Assembly: GCA_029940115.1 (NCBI GenBank)
Contig: JAOZRQ010000021.1
Location: 21,070-27,515, forward strand
DNA: 6,446 nucleotides
Direction: 5' to 3'
From: Desulfobacterales bacterium
GTDB lineage: Bacteria > Desulfobacterota > Desulfobacteria > Desulfobacterales > 4be13
A program made the position numbers and the translations under genes. A model generated the notes under the pieces. That model had not been told where the DNA came from. It saw only the letters and a program-made list of their open reading frames with translations, and did no database searches. Each line of letters begins with the position of its first letter. Positions within the stretch are counted from its first letter, which is position 1. Shown piece after piece: positions 5,694-6,446 of this stretch.

Positions 5694-5952
5694 AATGGAG
5701 GCCCGTGGGGGCCGACATGTTTGTAGCTCTTTCCCGTACAAATTGCGAATCGCATGGAACGGCTCAAACGATGGCAATATCCACGTTTGCCGGCACCGTC
5801 CGCGGTTTCAGGACGCAAAAGAGGTTGCTCAGTGTGTCAAGTTGAAAGACAATGGATCTCTTGAACCGCCGAAAGCCGAGAGGCAACGAGACCGCCATTT
5901 TTGCACTCCCTTTGTTGAGCTCCCACAAACGTTTGACGGGACAATGGATGGA
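5694..5952. other. Intergenic stretch, no gene supported
   Basis: A plus-strand frame of 107 codons begins at ATG 5695 and an overlapping 63-codon frame lies on the minus strand. Neither has a ribosome binding site, recognisable domain or membrane segment. The plus frame runs on into the family F and then near the family A repeats, which argues against a real protein. A short inverted repeat (TTTGTA, TACAAA) is near 5730. This may be an old, decayed repeat or gene fragment. Confidence 0.5.
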
Positions 5953-6003
5953 CAAATCATGGCAATCATCCGATCACACGAATCACAGTTCAGACAATGG
6001 AGG
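5953..6003 (+). repeat. Dispersed repeat family F, copy 2
   Basis: Direct copy of 5242-5292 at about 78 percent identity, ending GTTCAGACAATGGAGG. It lies 21 bases before the second 90-base hairpin element. Copy 1 also adjoins a fragment of that element, so families F and A may travel or insert together. Confidence 0.7.
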
Positions 6004-6020
6004 CGTCAAAAAAACTGAGA

Positions 6021-6108
6021 GTGGATTCCGGGTCAGATGACGGGAACCTCGCCTGAGGGGGATGAGGCCTCGGGATTGCCGGTTCCCGTCATTTGCCCGG
6101 AATGACAG
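6021..6108 (-). repeat. 90-base hairpin element, family A, copy 2 (inverted)
   Basis: The reverse complement of this block matches 81-170: CTGTCATTCCGGGCAAATG at the start and GACCCGGAATCCAC at the end, with arms 6025-6048 and 6081-6103. The same one-base asymmetry between arms is kept. The 32-base loop differs from copy 1 except for GGCAATC and CGA next to the stem, and contains its own short pairing (CCTCGCCTGAGG region). No transposase lies between the two copies. Confidence 0.85.
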
Positions 6109-6186
6109 GTTTGTGTTGGATTTGAGGCATGAAACAAAAGTTGTCTGCCAAAAAGTGGTCATGAACTCTCACACCAAGGCAAAAAA

Positions 6187-6446
6187 ATGGAGGACATCAA
6201 CATGACGGTGACGAACACGCCTGAAACCCACAGAAACCAACTCACAAACTCACAAACTCACAAACTCACAAACTCACAGACTCACAGACTCACAAACTCA
6301 CAAACTCACAGACTCACAAACACACAAACTCACAAACTCACAAACACACAAACTCACAAACTCACAAACTCACAAACTCACAAACTCACAGACTCACAAA
6401 CTCACAGACTCACAGACTCACAGACTCACAGACTCACAGACTCACA
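6187..6446 (+). CDS. Possible partial ORF encoding an octapeptide-repeat protein, open at right edge
   Basis: ATG at 6202 has GGAGG eight bases upstream; an in-frame ATG also lies at 6187. From 6202 it reads MTVTNTPETHRNQ and then enters the octamer array, giving eight 8-residue repeats of consensus LTNSQTHK (variants N/D, S/T, K/R) before the window ends. The protein would be polar, rich in Thr, Ser, Gln and His, without a signal peptide. Against a gene: an octamer with no stop triplet keeps all three forward frames open by chance, and the preceding 13 residues match nothing I know. In favour: the ribosome site and start sit right before the array. The stop lies outside the window. Confidence 0.25.
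   Translation, partial: MEDINMTVTNTPETHRNQLTNSQTHKLTNSQTHRLTNSQTHRLTNTQTHKLTNTQTHKLTNSQTHKLTDSQTHRLTDSQTHRLTDS
6240..6446 (+). repeat. Octamer tandem array ACTCACAR, 25.9 units, continues past the window
   Basis: There are 25 complete units plus ACTCACA, without any indel. Fourteen are ACTCACAA, nine ACTCACAG and two ACACACAA (units 11 and 14). The G variants cluster at the right end (units 19 and 21-25). The 24 bases at 6313-6336 are repeated exactly at 6337-6360, indicating a three-unit expansion step. Forward frames are all open; every reverse frame contains TGA. It is a minisatellite likely prone to slippage. Confidence 0.95.

Noticed and set aside
5695..6018. 107-codon plus-strand open frame
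   Set aside because: No ribosome binding site or recognisable domain, it continues into the family F repeat, and an overlapping frame exists on the other strand.
81..6108. Terminal inverted repeats of a complete transposon
   Set aside because: No transposase or integrase between them. The interior holds housekeeping-type genes, and each repeat is itself a closed hairpin, unlike simple terminal repeats.
1..6446. tRNA, rRNA or riboswitch genes
   Set aside because: No cloverleaf, rRNA core sequence or known riboswitch consensus was recognised on either strand.

Overview
The window reads like chromosomal DNA of a Gram-negative bacterium with moderate GC content and many dispersed hairpin repeats. 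An outer-membrane-type lipoprotein, a single-Cache chemoreceptor remnant and abundant intergenic palindromes suggest a Desulfobacterota (former Deltaproteobacteria) lineage. That placement is inference from gene style and is not proven by a marker gene.

All convincing genes lie on the minus strand. In transcription order (right to left) they are: an NRDE/TANGO2-family protein (4757 to 3978); the remnant of a methyl-accepting chemotaxis protein, which keeps only the N-terminal membrane anchor and the last part of the C-terminal signalling helix, in different frames (3855 to 3413); an HD-domain tRNA nucleotidyltransferase of the CCA-adding/poly(A) polymerase family (3361 to 1949); and a secreted calcineurin-like metallophosphoesterase lipoprotein (1683 to 301). 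The gaps of 122, 51 and 265 bases mostly hold repeats. Functions are unrelated (tRNA maturation, possible haem handling, envelope phosphoesterase), so co-orientation need not mean a functional operon.

The flanks (1-300 and about 4820-6446) contain no convincing complete gene and are dense in repeats. They include a 90-base hairpin element present near both window ends in inverted orientation; a 128-base nested palindrome; direct repeats carrying a short hairpin whose stem pairs covary between copies; a 51-base direct repeat pair; a family of GGAGTGCTGAAAT-type inverted repeats; heptamer microsatellites; and an octamer (ACTCACAR) array of almost 26 units that runs off the right edge. The octamer array is read in frame from an ATG with a good Shine-Dalgarno sequence as an octapeptide repeat. 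A further hairpin family has two copies between the phosphoesterase and nucleotidyltransferase genes and one inverted copy beside the chemoreceptor remnant.

I found no defence system, CRISPR array, transposase, integrase or RNA gene. The noteworthy material is the repeat architecture, especially the covarying hairpins, the mirrored 90-base elements and the translated octamer array. None of it is shown to be a functional system.
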